NCBI GenBank assembly: GCA_948146395.1
Contig: OX411552.1
Location: 6,007,686-6,071,685, forward strand
Length of the DNA: 64,000 bases
Source of the DNA: Fragum whitleyi
Lineage: Eukaryota > Mollusca > Bivalvia > Cardiida > Cardiidae
Direction of reading: 5' to 3'
Shown: piece by piece, positions 37,630 through 48,954 of the stretch
Layout: each line of letters opens with the position of its first letter
Position numbering within the stretch: position 1 is the first letter of the stretch
Position numbers and translations under genes: made by a program
Notes under the pieces: model-generated
Told to the model about the DNA's origin: nothing
The model's database searches: none
What the model saw: only the letters and a program-made list of their open reading frames with translations

Positions 37630-37813
37630 GATATCTCTTCCTTGGCTAAATTCATCATAGACACTCACTACTTTACTAACGGTTTTTGTAATTAGAATTC
37701 GGAGATAAACGGAATATGCACAAAGTCTTTGGCGAAATTAGCCTAATAATAATATCTTTTAATATCAAAACAATATTATCATTAAGGTCTAAACAAAATA
37801 AAATAATATACTC

Positions 37814-38890
37814 TTATATTCCTATCCAATGATTCGGATAGTAGTCCTCCTTTTTAAAGCGTTTGGTAATTTTTGAATTTGGGATCGGAAACATCTTATT
37901 ATAGATAACCACGCCCGTTTCATTAAGCCACGCCCCCATCCAGCCGAATGATCCAGAAGTGACTATGTTGTGATCACACTGTGTCAATAAACATAAATCT
38001 CTCCCGATATCCCTAAACGGGGAAATGTAGACATTGTCACCCTTTATGTGTTGCTTACACCAATTCTTATCGTCGCTTACGACAATTAGCACGAACTTTG
38101 ACGGTCTTAAGTAATTCTCCATGTACGCTATGGAACTATTGATGAACTCAATACCTGCTGCTACTCTCCCGTCTTTCGGTGATACCCTTAACAAATCCCC
38201 TCGTCGCACATGTATACATACTCAAGGGCTCCTGATTAAAATTTCGTGTGATAGAAACTGATTCACGTCTTTCTGGATGCTGTCCTTAAATCGAAATGAA
38301 GAGCGAACAAAAGCTGAATGGTTTTGAAAATATTTATAACTCTGTCTAAATCCTGTTAATGTCCAGTTAAAGTCCGTTGTAATTTTTGAGGCAATACCAG
38401 GATCAAATATCGCCCATCCCGGCTCTCCAACTTTTCTGAATAACTCTGTAACGTTTCCGTTAACTCTTTCAACGTTTTGTAAATCAAATATATCGTCCAT
38501 CCTTAAGTGAACGAAACTTCGTACAGGTTTGAAGCATGTCATTTCCGTAATGGCCAATAAAGAAGCGAAACGAAACAAGTGATTTCCCGTCCTACCGGTG
38601 TAAGTGATTGTCATCAAATGGCGATTACGAAAGTCATCAGTGCAATAACGAAGTTTTCTTGAAAATTTCAGATTTCCACTCAAAGTCCGATTTATAGCAA
38701 GTTGTTCAGTACCTGTTGTGTCATCTTGTAATCTATTCAAGAGTAATATCTTGCTATGGAGCTCCTTTAAGCCTAGCATTGGACTGGTGACTGTGATTGA
38801 GATGTCTAAATTAGTGATGTAAAGAATCACCACAAAGATGCAGACCGCAAAGGTTCGTGTGTAGATGATATACAGTGGGGTAGCCTTTGT
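37814..38890 (-). pseudogene. GT11 alpha-1,2-fucosyltransferase-like copy B with in-frame stop
   Basis: Same architecture as copies C and D: splice acceptor (TTTCAG) just before 38890, hydrophobic anchor (TFAVCIFVVILYI region), GRTGN, then after the stop HVRRGD, SDDKNWC, LLTQCDHNIV and SGSFGWMGAWLN, ending HWIGI and TAA at 37814. The frame is open throughout except for one TGA at 38222-38224, immediately before VCIHVRRGD; copies C and D have AAA (Lys) in that position. There is no frameshift: both halves share one frame, and the 134 codons after the stop are otherwise intact. A truncated 222-residue product would lack the donor-binding motif and the C-terminal motif, so it should be inactive. 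CGA-to-TGA deamination, a segregating null allele or an assembly error could explain it. Confidence 0.85.
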
Positions 38891-38960
38891 CTGAAATTAC
38901 AAACATTTAGAGGATGATTAATTGTATCTGTAAGATCGATTTGTCTATGCTTTGTTCGAA

Positions 38961-39009
38961 AAACTAATGCTAGATTTACACTCTTTGCGAGTGTAAATCT
39001 AGCATTAGT
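38961..39009. repeat. near-perfect palindrome (22-bp arms)
   Basis: 'ctagatttacactc' pairs with 'gagtgtaaatctag' around a 5-nt loop, and weaker pairing extends outward to 'taagatcgat' / 'atcgatctta' at about 38931-39039. It lies ~70 bp upstream of the acceptor of GT11 copy B, probably within its intron. Confidence 0.75.
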
Positions 39010-39047
39010 TGTTCACCAAATAACTGATAGATCGATCTTAAACGAAA

Positions 39048-39350
39048 AACAAGAGGCCTTCGAGAGCCTGTATCGCCCAAACAGCACATCTTTTTCAGCA
39101 AACCTGTGACCAATGTAAAATGAAATTACTTAAGAAATTTATCAGCTATGGTCTAGTGAATTTGTAAAGATATCATCTACAACGGTCAATATGAATGTTA
39201 AGGTATATCATAAAACCAAGATAACTTGGAAAGGGTAACTTTATGAGGACCATTCTTCGAAAGTTTGATATAAATCTGTTCATACACGTGGAGTTGTGAT
39301 GACATAGAAGTTTACATCATTGAGGCCCTTATTCCATGACATCGTATTAC
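39048..39350 (+). repeat. start of a 'CAAGAGG...' mollusc-type repeat
   Basis: Begins 'aacaagaggccttcgagagc', matching the start of 35413-36763. It is broken by a family H insertion at 39351; its distal end may be the stretch at 45340-45660. Confidence 0.5.
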
Positions 39351-39780
39351 AATTAGTAACATCGGGAAATTGACATTCATCTCGATCAAAACCATTCTAA
39401 ATTGCTCACTAAGCGCTCCGTTCATTCATACAAATCACTTAATAAAACCATTTACAAACGCTCAAAAATCACTAAAAATGACAAGATCAACAACTACATT
39501 TAAAATAAATTCGGTAGAAAAATCCATGGTTTCACTGACATAACTGAATTATGTAAAGGTATAACGCGTTCGTGAAGATATAGAAATCTATTCAATGAGC
39601 CTGTATGCATATTTTATTAAAGGGAGGTAATTGATATCGTTTATTATGTTCATCTTGAACAAAATTAGCGGTATTTGATTATCCCCCCCCCCCTACTCGC
39701 ACCACACACTCATTCAATTTCATTCCAATATCATTCCTTAATCGTTCATCTTGTCATTTTCACGATGATTTTAACTGTAT
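39351..39780 (+). mobile_element. family H element, complete
   Basis: Left end 'ttagtaacatcgggaaattg', motif array, hairpin ('tcgtttattatgttcatctt'), poly-C12 at about 39684, right end 'gtcattttcacgatgatttt'. About 430 bp. Confidence 0.85.
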
Positions 39781-40080
39781 AATAACATGTAGTTTTAATA
39801 CAAGAGCATTGTCACATAATGACTAACACTTTTTGAAAGCTTTAGGAAAGTTCATTAAGGGTTTATGGCCATTTGAATTCACAGAAACTGGGTCAATGGA
39901 CATGAATTTAAAAACGTTTACAAAGTACTCTATTGGGCCAAAAGTGATATAGTAGCTTTAAAATATTACTAAAGAATGCAAAACAGTTTGGATATGTAGA
40001 AAAAATTATCAAAAAGTGTCTTTAAAGCATGAAAATATGACACATTTACAACATTTTCTATTTGCGTTCAACAGCAGTAT

Positions 40081-40928
40081 GTCCAGGAATATTATATATC
40101 AAAATGAAGCTATTTATAAGCACAAGCAGTTGAAAAACATAAGACTGTTATAACTATAGCGGTATAGCCAAAACATTGTGGAAAAGGATCATTTTGTACA
40201 GAACAAGCAACTGCATGACTGTTGGATAAAATTGGCTCATATTTTAACAAAGTCTAGCCTAAAGTACCAACAAGGTAGTGCTACAACCATTGGTATAAAA
40301 CTCAGCCCCAATACGTATTTATGCAAGTAATTTATTTTGACTTATTCTATAAACACATATGTCATATATGTCATTCTAATTTTGTAAACGTGTAGATCTT
40401 TTTAGGTTATGGTGTGTTATCACAACATAAATAGACATTAATTGTTTATATACCTGTAAGGTTGTTTAGCAATATATCAATTTCTATTTCACAGAATGAT
40501 GAATATATAGTAATATTGTAGATCATTGAATTAAAAAAAAAAACAAACTATAATTTGAAATAAATCGCAGAAATATTTCACAATATTATGGTGTGATGTT
40601 GCACCATACCTTACATCTATTTTGAAAACAGACCAAACCGGTTTTAAATGTATGTTTACAAAATAAATGGAAAATGATTGTTTCAAAAGAGCCTTTTGAG
40701 GCTGAGTGTTTATATCTAAGGTTGTAGCACTATCTGGATGGTACTTCAGACCGTACTTTGTTAAAATATGGGGAAATTTTATGCAACCGTCATACAGTTG
40801 CTTGTTCTGTACAAAATGACCCTTTTCCACAATGTTTTGGCTATACCTTTTTAGCTATGGCGGTCTTATGTTGCCTAACTGCTTGTGCTCACGAATAGCT
40901 TCATTTTGATATATAATATACCTGGACA
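40081..40928. repeat. long hairpin with ~230-bp arms
   Basis: 40081-40309 pairs with 40697-40928 ('atatatcaaaatgaagct' / 'agcttcattttgatatat'; 'cattttgtacagaacaagca' / its inverse). The loop is ~390 bp and AT-rich. It lies directly inside the left arm of the 5.5-kb structure. Confidence 0.85.
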
Positions 40929-40969
40929 TACTGATTTTTCTTTGCTAATGAAGTGCCCTAAATATTGGG

Positions 40970-43700
40970 TCTCAAACACTTTACATGAACCTTAAGGGTT
41001 CGCCGCAAATATAAATGGAGGCCATTTGTATTTTTGGCCAACATTTTATATGCAAAATTAAGGCTTTTCTTTATGCAAAGTCAACTGAATATGTTATAAA
41101 ATGTATTAAAAAGGGGAAATGAAGATGTTTTTGATAAAAATATTTGCAAAGAATGCTTTTATAGCTGAAAACAGAGTTCCACATTGCACTTTCGCATTTG
41201 CATCCATTTGAAAAATGTACCGATGCATTTGGGACAAAAACTTGCAGACGTCAACTTGAATATCCAGAGTACAATCAACGAGGCTTACTTTTGGCTAAAA
41301 TGCCTGTGGGAAAGATATTTCGGCGTTGAAAGACACGTGTTTATTTTCAAGGAAACATGGCAGCCTTTTTTTACAACAACAAAACATGTAAACAAAGATG
41401 TTTTAAGGAATTGCAACGATCGTATTCCTTGAAAGCCACAGGTGACCGTCCATTATCACTCTTGGGCATTTCTACTTAAAAAATGAGACTAAATTTACCT
41501 TGATTTCTACTTAGAAATCCTTGCTATTGTTCTGTTTTTCTCAGCTGTCAAATAAAAAAACTGCCGTGGGAAATTTGTTATGAACCGCTTCACCGAAAAA
41601 GAGATAAAAATATCACTCCTCTAAAAAAAATAGAGTGGGACCTTTCATAATTATTTGAGAGCAAGTTAAAACGGTCTGAAGTCAAAACGGCCCAAAGTCA
41701 AAACGACCCCAAATTCGCTAAAACCAGTCAATACCAAGTCAAAACTTTTACTCATTTGGTCAAAAAAGCAAAAATTAATTTTTTATGTCATATAAGAATA
41801 TATACAATTAATGGCTCGATTTATACATTTTATACATCTTTTTTTTTAATAAGATCACAAATTAAATAGCTTTATTTTTTGGTTTATTTCAAAACAAATA
41901 CACCTCAATTTACTTTTTTCAGTCTCTCACATTACATCTATAAAGGTTTGTTTCAAATTAAAGACCAATACCCTTATTCATATAAATGTGTTATTATTAT
42001 AGTCCGATTGCCTTGTATAAGGACCGGTGTTTTCACCAATGACACAAAAATACGTTGGTAAAATCTTTTGTATGTAGTAATATCTTAATTTTAGCTTAAT
42101 CCAAATTAATTTTAGACTATAAAATGGTTCCAGAATGATGCTTTTGTCTACTTAGTAAATGATAATTTTTCGCATTTTCCACTCTTAAGTCTGCTAAGTA
42201 GTTAGAATATGTACACATATACTAAAAACTTGTGTTTTTATACTAAACTTTTGACACAATAAATGACCAATTTTCTTTTGTTGGGTATGCGTATTTTCAT
42301 ATCGACGGTACCCAATTTTAAACTAAAATATCACGTATTTTTTACCGTTCATAACTCGCTATTTACTTGTTATATCTCGTGAAAAACGCAACGATTTCGT
42401 TAAATAATCCATGATTTGATTGGTCCGAATTAGAGAGTACAGGGTTCATCCATGAAAAGTTATAGGCGAGTATCAATATCTTGTCAAAAGGTTCACAAAC
42501 AAAGATAGGACACACTCATTCTAATATACTTTACGAGTGAATTACACAAACATAATTAATTTTATAGAAATACTCGATATTATATATTAAAAAAAACGGC
42601 TCCTTTAAAATCATCCTCTTTTGATTCGATGCAAATTGGTACCTATTTTGAGAAAGACACTTCACTTTTCCTTATAGAAACAATAAGTTGTAATAGGCCA
42701 GGAGTTTCATGTACACGGACAGACAAAATCATTATTTTACTTTCAAAAATCCTGAAAACATATTTTTTCATGGTAATAGATTGAAAAAAAGATATTACGA
42801 TAAACAAAATTTGCGCTTGAAAATTACTTTTAATTATATTGTATCATTGTTATTGAGTTCAAAAGACAATCCAAGTGTGGGCGGCCCTTTTTTGACGTTT
42901 CGTTTGCGAAATCTACCACTTCAATTCAAACACGAATAAAATATTGGGATTTCATACATCAGAATGAAAATATGACTTCTTTAATTGAGCTTTAGCCTTT
43001 GAGTAATTTCAATTGAACAAAGGAGACACCATCACAAGCTCTATTGTGAAATTTTGCCCTACTATTAACAAGGAATTGTGAAGAACATGCTGATAATAAT
43101 GTGGTCATAATCATACTTTATATTTTGCAGCAAATCGTATAAAGAAAGACTGTGACACCAATATTCATATTGGTGAAATGAATCAAAGTCAAATTAACTA
43201 CACCACACTTCTTTAAAAAACGTTTAACTAAAATTTGTCTGTCTTCTTATCTTCCAAAGAAGTCTCTCCCCGCTCACCGCTCTGTGGGCGCCTTTATATA
43301 CCTCTTGTATGTATACATTCCTAACAGAACAAGGTCACCTGATCTACCCACACATTGGCATGCTGCCCAGCGGCTCGCTATCTGTTGTAAATAGTTTATG
43401 AGCGAATAATCAGACCACATTTAAAGACAGGTATGGTTGAGTCATTCAAAAAGGAGGCTCGCAGAGATTGAATGTTTTACATATCTAATTGGATATATTC
43501 TATATAATGCCAGAAATTTATTTAGACAGTACAGGTTTAAAAGGGTGAGGCAATTCGAAAAACGTTAATTTGTACTTTTTTTCAAAATGAAAAAAAGTAA
43601 CACTTAATTTCGTTAATGTTTCCTATTTTCTTCTGTATAATCGAAGGACACTTAATACAACTCCCTGGAGGACACCTTTTCCGTATGATAATATATGCAT
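40970..43700. other. no gene seen; AT-rich interior
   Basis: 40969-41015 ('attgggtctca' ... 'ccttaagggttcgccgc') resembles the outer edge of the 45.3-kb arm, hinting at a third terminus. Short frames (up to 82 codons) have no signature. Confidence 0.35.
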
Positions 43701-43711
43701 TCTAAATATAT

Positions 43712-43808
43712 ACTCTGTACTCTTTTTATAAAACACTTTATTAACAATAGGTTTATATAAACTCTGTACTCTTTTTATAAAACACTTTATTAACAACAGG
43801 TTTTTTTA
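43712..43808. repeat. 49-bp tandem duplication
   Basis: 'actctgtactctttttataa' and the following ~25 bp start at 43712 and again at 43761 with almost no differences. A recent local duplication. Confidence 0.9.
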
Positions 43809-44237
43809 TGATTAAATTGAATGTAATCAAATGTCATCTTATTATCCGGTATTTCAAGCGTTTAAGCCTGTTGTCTTGATTATAAATAATGTTTGAAAAT
43901 GCAGTAATAAATTATCTTTTATCATAACCGTTTTCCGCTTGACACAACGAAGAGCTAAGTTTTGGGGATTAGAAACTATGCGTTTTATTAATTTTGAGAG
44001 GGAAATAGAGAGAAAGAAGAATAGAGGAGAGAGTCAAGTTTCTTCAAAATTATAATAATTACTAATCTGAATATCAAAAGTCAACCTTATTAAAAAAATT
44101 CTGGGTAGAAACTGTGTATTCAAAATCTTTAGCATATGATACTTTATTTATTAAGCTCCAATAAAAAACATGAAAGTCATAAATTCCGTTCTTTCCCTTT
44201 CTTCAGTTTAAACACGCTACGCTCGTACGTGAGATGA

Positions 44238-44399
44238 CCAATCAAAGGCCTCAATACATTTTGACCAATGAAACGAGAGGAAGCAACGGACCAATGGTGT
44301 CCATGCTTACTTTAGGATCTAGTATCGATAAATGAGGACAGGCTAGCCAGTCTAAATTAAAATGGGCCTACTTTTTGCACAAGAACAAAAACCGGAAGT
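44238..44399. promoter_or_regulatory. CCAAT x3 plus ETS-like motif cluster
   Basis: Three CCAAT boxes in the same orientation at 44238, 44265 and 44291 (spacing 27 and 26 bp), each preceded by GA, then ACCGGAAGTG (ETS/GABP-type) at about 44390. In animals this combination is typical of TATA-less promoters. No gene was found on either side, so either a first non-coding exon starts here or the motifs belong to a repeat. Confidence 0.3.
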
Positions 44400-45111
44400 G
44401 TAGTTGGGTTTTTCCGCGAAAAATCGAAGAAGGTGAAAATCGAAGAAAACCTGGAAAATCAAAAGCTTAATCGATAGATCAAGGTAGTTTTTGCCATTTT
44501 TCTGTTCATTACATCATTCCTTATATGCAGGCAGAAGGAAACGCCAAATAATTTGAGTAAAATCAATAAAATCAGCCAATTTTGTTAATTTACGCTAAAC
44601 GTAGATTTCACGTGATGTTTTTACAACAGAAATCTTTCAAATAATCTTACCTATGGAGACCAAAAGGAACCATACGTATTTCCACTATATTTTGATGGGG
44701 TTTTTTTATTTATTTTGCAAATATCAATCAAAAATCAAAGATTATCATATAGTTTTGATATTCATCTTCCTCTTTAAAGTGAAATTTAATGGTCCCGACG
44801 CACAGGTAACAGGTAAAAATTAATTCAACAACTTGAAATGTTCAGACATAGTATTAACTTGGTCACCATATGTTATGAAGCGGTCTACTTTCTTTCTATG
44901 AATGAAATATCATTTGGCGTGGGAAAAGTAAATGTAAACAAACTCTATGTCTGCCATTTGCAAATTATTTTTCTGGAGTTGGTCATTTTCAGATGCAAAA
45001 TGTGAGTTATGTGAAATGTTTATGCAAAATTTAAGCCTCCTTCATTGTTCTTTAGCCTTTCCTCTACATGAAGACATTTCTTGTTTTATCTATTGTGCAA
45101 CTGAATCTTTA
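44400..45111. other. no recognisable feature
   Basis: AT-rich, no frame of note. Confidence 0.35.
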
Positions 45112-45668
45112 GTTGAACGCAAATAGAAAATGTTGTAAATGTGTCATATTTTCATGCTTTAAAGACACTTTTTGATATTTTTTCTACATATCCAAACTAT
45201 TTTGCATTCTTAAGTAATATTTTAAAGCTACTATATCAGTTTTGGTCCAATAGATTACTTTGTATGAGTTTTTAATTTCATGTCCATTGACTCAGTTTCT
45301 GTGAATTCAAATCGCGGTAAACCCTTAAGTGAATTTCCGATGTGCGATTCAATGAGACCCAATTTTCCGTGTTATCAAAGGGACTGTTTTAATTTTTGAA
45401 AGCAATGATCATTATGATCTTACAAAAGTATCATGTGAAAGTATCAAGAGAACCCAATAATGTTTGTAAGATCAGGACATTTTTAATTTTAACAGGCATA
45501 AAAAATGTGTTCTATGTTACTTACGGAGTGCTCCATTTGACCATCTTTACCAATTACCATTTTTCTGTTTAACGAATTTCCGTACACGAATACCTTATGA
45601 AAGCCCGTGTTAAATGAGTTCTGACGGCAAATAGTATAAACGTGTACACCTTACACGATATTTGGAAA

Positions 45669-45930
45669 CAAGAGAACCGTCCATGGGTGCATCGCTTGAC
45701 TGACGGTTCTGGATCATGCAAAATAGCCAATTACGAGTTGGAAAAGGGGCATGATTCTTTCAAAAATGCTTTAAGATTTATTCCCTATGACAGTCGGATT
45801 GTGATGGTTAACAAATGTGCCAAATGTCATGAAGTCATCTTCCTAAACAGCAGAAATATGACCAAAGTTAACAACCACGCCTACACCAGCGCAAACGACG
45901 CCAAGGTGATGAGAATACCTCGGGTTTTCT
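45669..45930 (+). repeat. 'CAAGAG...' mollusc-type repeat, short copy
   Basis: Starts 'acaagagaaccgtccatggg' and ends 'cagcgcaaacgacgccaagg' and 'gagaatacctcggg', similar to the tail at 36700-36763. The 96-codon frame across it is not conserved elsewhere. Confidence 0.55.
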
Positions 45931-46484
45931 AAAAAAAAGCTGATCAAACTTAAACAGAAAATAAGTGACCGCCAGACGCGAAAAAATCGTCGAAGAATGC
46001 GTTTTATGCATTTACTTTATTCGTTCTTTTTCATTCATTCATTTATTTATAACGATCCTCTGTTTGTCTATATTTTTTTTCTCTGCAAATAAGCTTTTGC
46101 CTAATTCCAATCGCCTTCGCGCAGTTCCAAAGAATCCAAATTGTACGTCCTGCGTCCGTACATGTCTTTTTTTCATTTCCCCATCTGTTCTCTGAAACAG
46201 GGATCGAAGAGACGTCACAAACCGAACATTTGGTAATATCATGGTAAAAGGGACCTTTTTGTAAAAATTACGATTATCTGCTTACAGATAGATTATACCT
46301 ACTTTTTATTCTGTTGAGTTTTCATTATTTTCAATCAGCAAAGCATTAAATGCCAGCGAAGCAATACTGGCCCTCTTGGACTCAATTTAGCATGGCAGGG
46401 GTTAAAGTCGTATTAGGCCTGGCACATCCTAGGCTGTGCAGTCGGCAACGGAAAGAGCCTAGAACGATTTGGGAGTAGATTACT
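45931..46484. other. no recognisable feature
   Basis: No gene supported. Confidence 0.35.
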
Positions 46485-47568
46485 TACGATGGATGATCCA
46501 GAAGATCGTATAATCGGCTAATAATTTTTGCATTTCTGGCTTGTTCAGTTTATAATTTAGTGAATGTGCAGTTAATACATTTGTAGCTTCGCCGAGCATA
46601 AACCTTATTATTTTTGATGAATTATCTTTAGCGGTCTAAGCATACGTCACCAATATTAACATATATATGCTTGGGCGGGGGAGCACGAAAAAAAATATTG
46701 AAAATTCGTTAAATAAATCAAGTTTTCTAAAACTTTAGTTGAAATTCCTTGGTTTAAATAAACTAGTCGAAAACAGAAGGTTGTCTGTCATATTTTAAAG
46801 ATTTTTGTTAGACTTTTTACGGACGTTGATAAATTTTAATAATACAGAATATTCGAGGACAGAATGATCAGTCGACAACACCAAAATATGAATTCCGTTT
46901 ATTTTTCGAATTTTGTCATAATCTATGTTATTCACCGACCAAATCATTTCAGATAATTTAGAAAAATGATGAAAGTTTGCAGAAAAGAACTTTTCCTAAA
47001 GCTACCCCAGATATTTAAAGAGAGCCAGGCTTCATAGGAGGAATTACAATGGTCTAAACGAGTTTCAAAGAACGAATTTGTACCCATTGATTCACATTGT
47101 TTCCAAAAATAAAGGTCCTGCATCTGGGTGTCGACTTTACAAGAAATACCATGCATAAACAGATCGTAAACAAATTTGATTTCAAATGATATGTGGATAA
47201 TTCCTGCAAGTCGATGTATCAGGCACAGAAAGGCATGAGAGTAGAAGGATTCTATGTAGAATTCAAGTTCAAATTCAAATTCCTTTTATTGGTTTAAAAA
47301 AAATCCAGTGATAGGATTGTCACGAAGAACATACATTTGTAGAAGAAAGTTAATCATGACGTCAGATTTGACGTTCTTGCTCCCCCGCCTTCGTGGAGGT
47401 CTCTATCTTGATTAATGCACTTTACAGCCCCTATTGAACGTAAACATTTAAATTTTTCCACATTTATTACACAGATGGTGAATTAAAAGACAGATTAATT
47501 TTCATGTTGATAGTTAACTTCTCTGTAGATTTATAACCTCATTTTACGAACTTTTGGATAAACCCTAG
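46485..47568 (+). mobile_element. ~1.08-kb TIR element, left member of an inverted pair
   Basis: Begins 'ttacgatggatgatccagaa' with 'gatcgtataatcggc' and matches, inverted, 50085-51096. Internal inverted marks 'gggcgggggagcacg' (46671) and 'cttgctcccccgcc' (47379) occur in both copies. A 70-codon minus-strand frame at 46944-47156 aligns loosely with 50332-50562 in the other copy; it may be a relic coding fragment, but I recognise no family. Confidence 0.65.
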
Positions 47569-47726
47569 TAAGGTAGTGTACACGTTATAGTTCTGCAACA
47601 TTTCGGAAGTCGTGATCTTTCACAATGATAACCGAGGTTTCCTAATGAAATCATTAGGAAACCTTATATAACAATAAGTTAATGACTTCCGAAACGCTGC
47701 GAAACTATTACAGGTCCATACCTTAA
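47569..47726. mobile_element. family T foldback
   Basis: Ends 'taaggtagtgtacacgttat' and the inverse-like 'actattacaggtccatacct'. The central palindrome is 'tttcctaatgaaatcattag'. It abuts the element at 46485-47568. Confidence 0.8.
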
Positions 47727-47792
47727 ACTATACATCTAGAGAAAGTGAAAGGGCTGGTCTAATAATCGCAGTAAATGTGAACTTTGTTTTAA

Positions 47793-48055
47793 TTTGAAAG
47801 GGGTTTAATGCCACTTTTAACCATTCTTTAATGATGTCATGATGGCTAGGGCACCTATAACAATGGATTCCTTGCATTTCTCGCACCATTAAAACCATTA
47901 CATCCTTTCCTAGGTCCCATACGTCTATCCAATATAAGTTTACAAATTTACAATCATAAGTGCGATACAAATGCTGAAAAGAATATTTTCCACCGCCGAG
48001 GATCAAACCAATGACAGCCATGATTCGATAGTGGGTGTCTACCAACAGCTTTGGA
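47793..48055 (-). mobile_element. degenerate SINE (duplication copy 1)
   Basis: Tail side 'gaaaggggtttaatgccact', middle 'tacatcctttcctag', head with inverse B box 'gaggatcaaacc'. Diverged from the young SINEs. Forms the start of a ~700-bp duplicated block. Confidence 0.75.
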
Positions 48056-48109
48056 AAGAAGAGTGCCTGAAATATCATTCTTGTGGGAAAAAGGCACTGA
48101 TAAGATGCG

Positions 48110-48248
48110 CAGCCCTGTGTTCAGAATGTAAAAACGTTTCGCGAGCGCTTTTCGATGATACCCCGCTTTGCACGTGCACATACGTGCAAAGCGAGGTATC
48201 ATTTCGAAACCGCTTCGCTAACGTTTTCATCCTGAACGCAGGACATGT
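48110..48248. mobile_element. family P palindrome, copy 1
   Basis: Ends 'ccctgtgttcagaatg' / 'catcctgaacgcagg'. Core 'gctttgcacgtgcac' / 'tacgtgcaaagc', with inner arms 'gatgatacc' / 'ggtatcatt' and 'cgtttcgcgagcg' / 'cgcttcgctaacg'. Nearly the whole 139 bp folds back. Confidence 0.8.
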
Positions 48249-48251
48249 ACA

Positions 48252-48540
48252 GTTAAAAACATCATGAAATTGACAAGTTGAACGATTTGGGGCATATTTT
48301 GAACGAAATTGAATGAGTGGGATAAGCTAGTTGTAAATGTTTTTCAAATGTGGTTAAGCATAATCGAACGAAATTAGGAATTAATTAATCCGTGCATTTT
48401 TCTGATTTTGAATCTTCACGGACAAATCAAAAATAAGCATCAGCCAATAAAACCATGCAAAATATTTGTTAAATATGATTAAAATGTTGATCATCTTAAC
48501 GATGCATGTTTGAACAATTTCGGATCATTTTTGAGTGATT
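48252..48540 (-). mobile_element. family H derivative (duplication copy 1)
   Basis: Starts ACAGTTAAAAACATCATGAAA. It carries an internal replacement without the usual hairpin ('taatcgaacgaaattaggaa') and ends around 'gagtgattgg'. Confidence 0.65.
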
Positions 48541-48542
48541 GG

Positions 48543-48760
48543 AACCCTAACAACGAATTCTTTGCATTTCTCGCACCAGTAATAAAAAAAACAACATTAT
48601 ATCCTTTCCTAGCCCTTATACTTCTATCTCAAATTACTTTACGAATTTCCTTTCATAAGTGCGGGGCAAATGCCGGTAAGTATATTTTCCTACACCAGGG
48701 ATCAAACCAATGACAACCATGATTGGAGATTTGGTGTCTTCCAACTGCTTTGGAAAGTGG
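48543..48760 (-). mobile_element. degenerate SINE (duplication copy 2)
   Basis: 'tttgcatttctcgcaccagt', 'tatcctttcctagccc', then the head 'cagggatcaaaccaatgac'. Tail missing. Confidence 0.7.
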
Positions 48761-48814
48761 AGTGCTTGAAATATCAATCTTGTGGGGAAAAAGCTCTGAT
48801 AAGATGCACAGCCC

Positions 48815-48944
48815 TGTGTTCAGGATGTTTAAAAGGTTTCGCTAGCGCTTCGAGATGATACCCCGCTTGGCACGTGCACATACGTGCAAAGCGAGGTATC
48901 ATTTCGAAAGCGCTTCGCTAACGTTTTCATCCTTAACACAGGAC
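48815..48944. mobile_element. family P palindrome, copy 2
   Basis: Ends 'ccctgtgttcaggatg' / 'catccttaacacagg'. Same core as copy 1 with 'gcttggcacgtgcac' on the left, so one pairing base is changed. Confidence 0.8.
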
Positions 48945-48954
48945 AGGTACAGTT

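Larger units (their letters stand above)
39846..45337. mobile_element. 5.5-kb structure bounded by ~227-bp inverted arms
   Basis: 39846-40072 recurs inverted at 45112-45337 with few differences (markers 'gaattcacagaaact', 'gacacatttacaacatttt', 'tttgcgttcaac'). The enclosed DNA is AT-rich. It contains a separate long hairpin (40081-40928), a 49-bp tandem duplication and a CCAAT/ETS cluster, but no recognised transposase or other protein. It could be a large non-autonomous TIR element, or two copies of a repeat in opposite orientation. Confidence 0.6.

Noticed and set aside
38222..38224. TGA as selenocysteine or programmed readthrough
   Set aside because: No cysteine or selenocysteine is expected at this position (paralogues have Lys) and no SECIS-like element was recognised downstream; a nonsense mutation is simpler.
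37814..38833. Frameshift in GT11 copy B
   Set aside because: The two open parts are in the same frame; only a single stop codon separates them.
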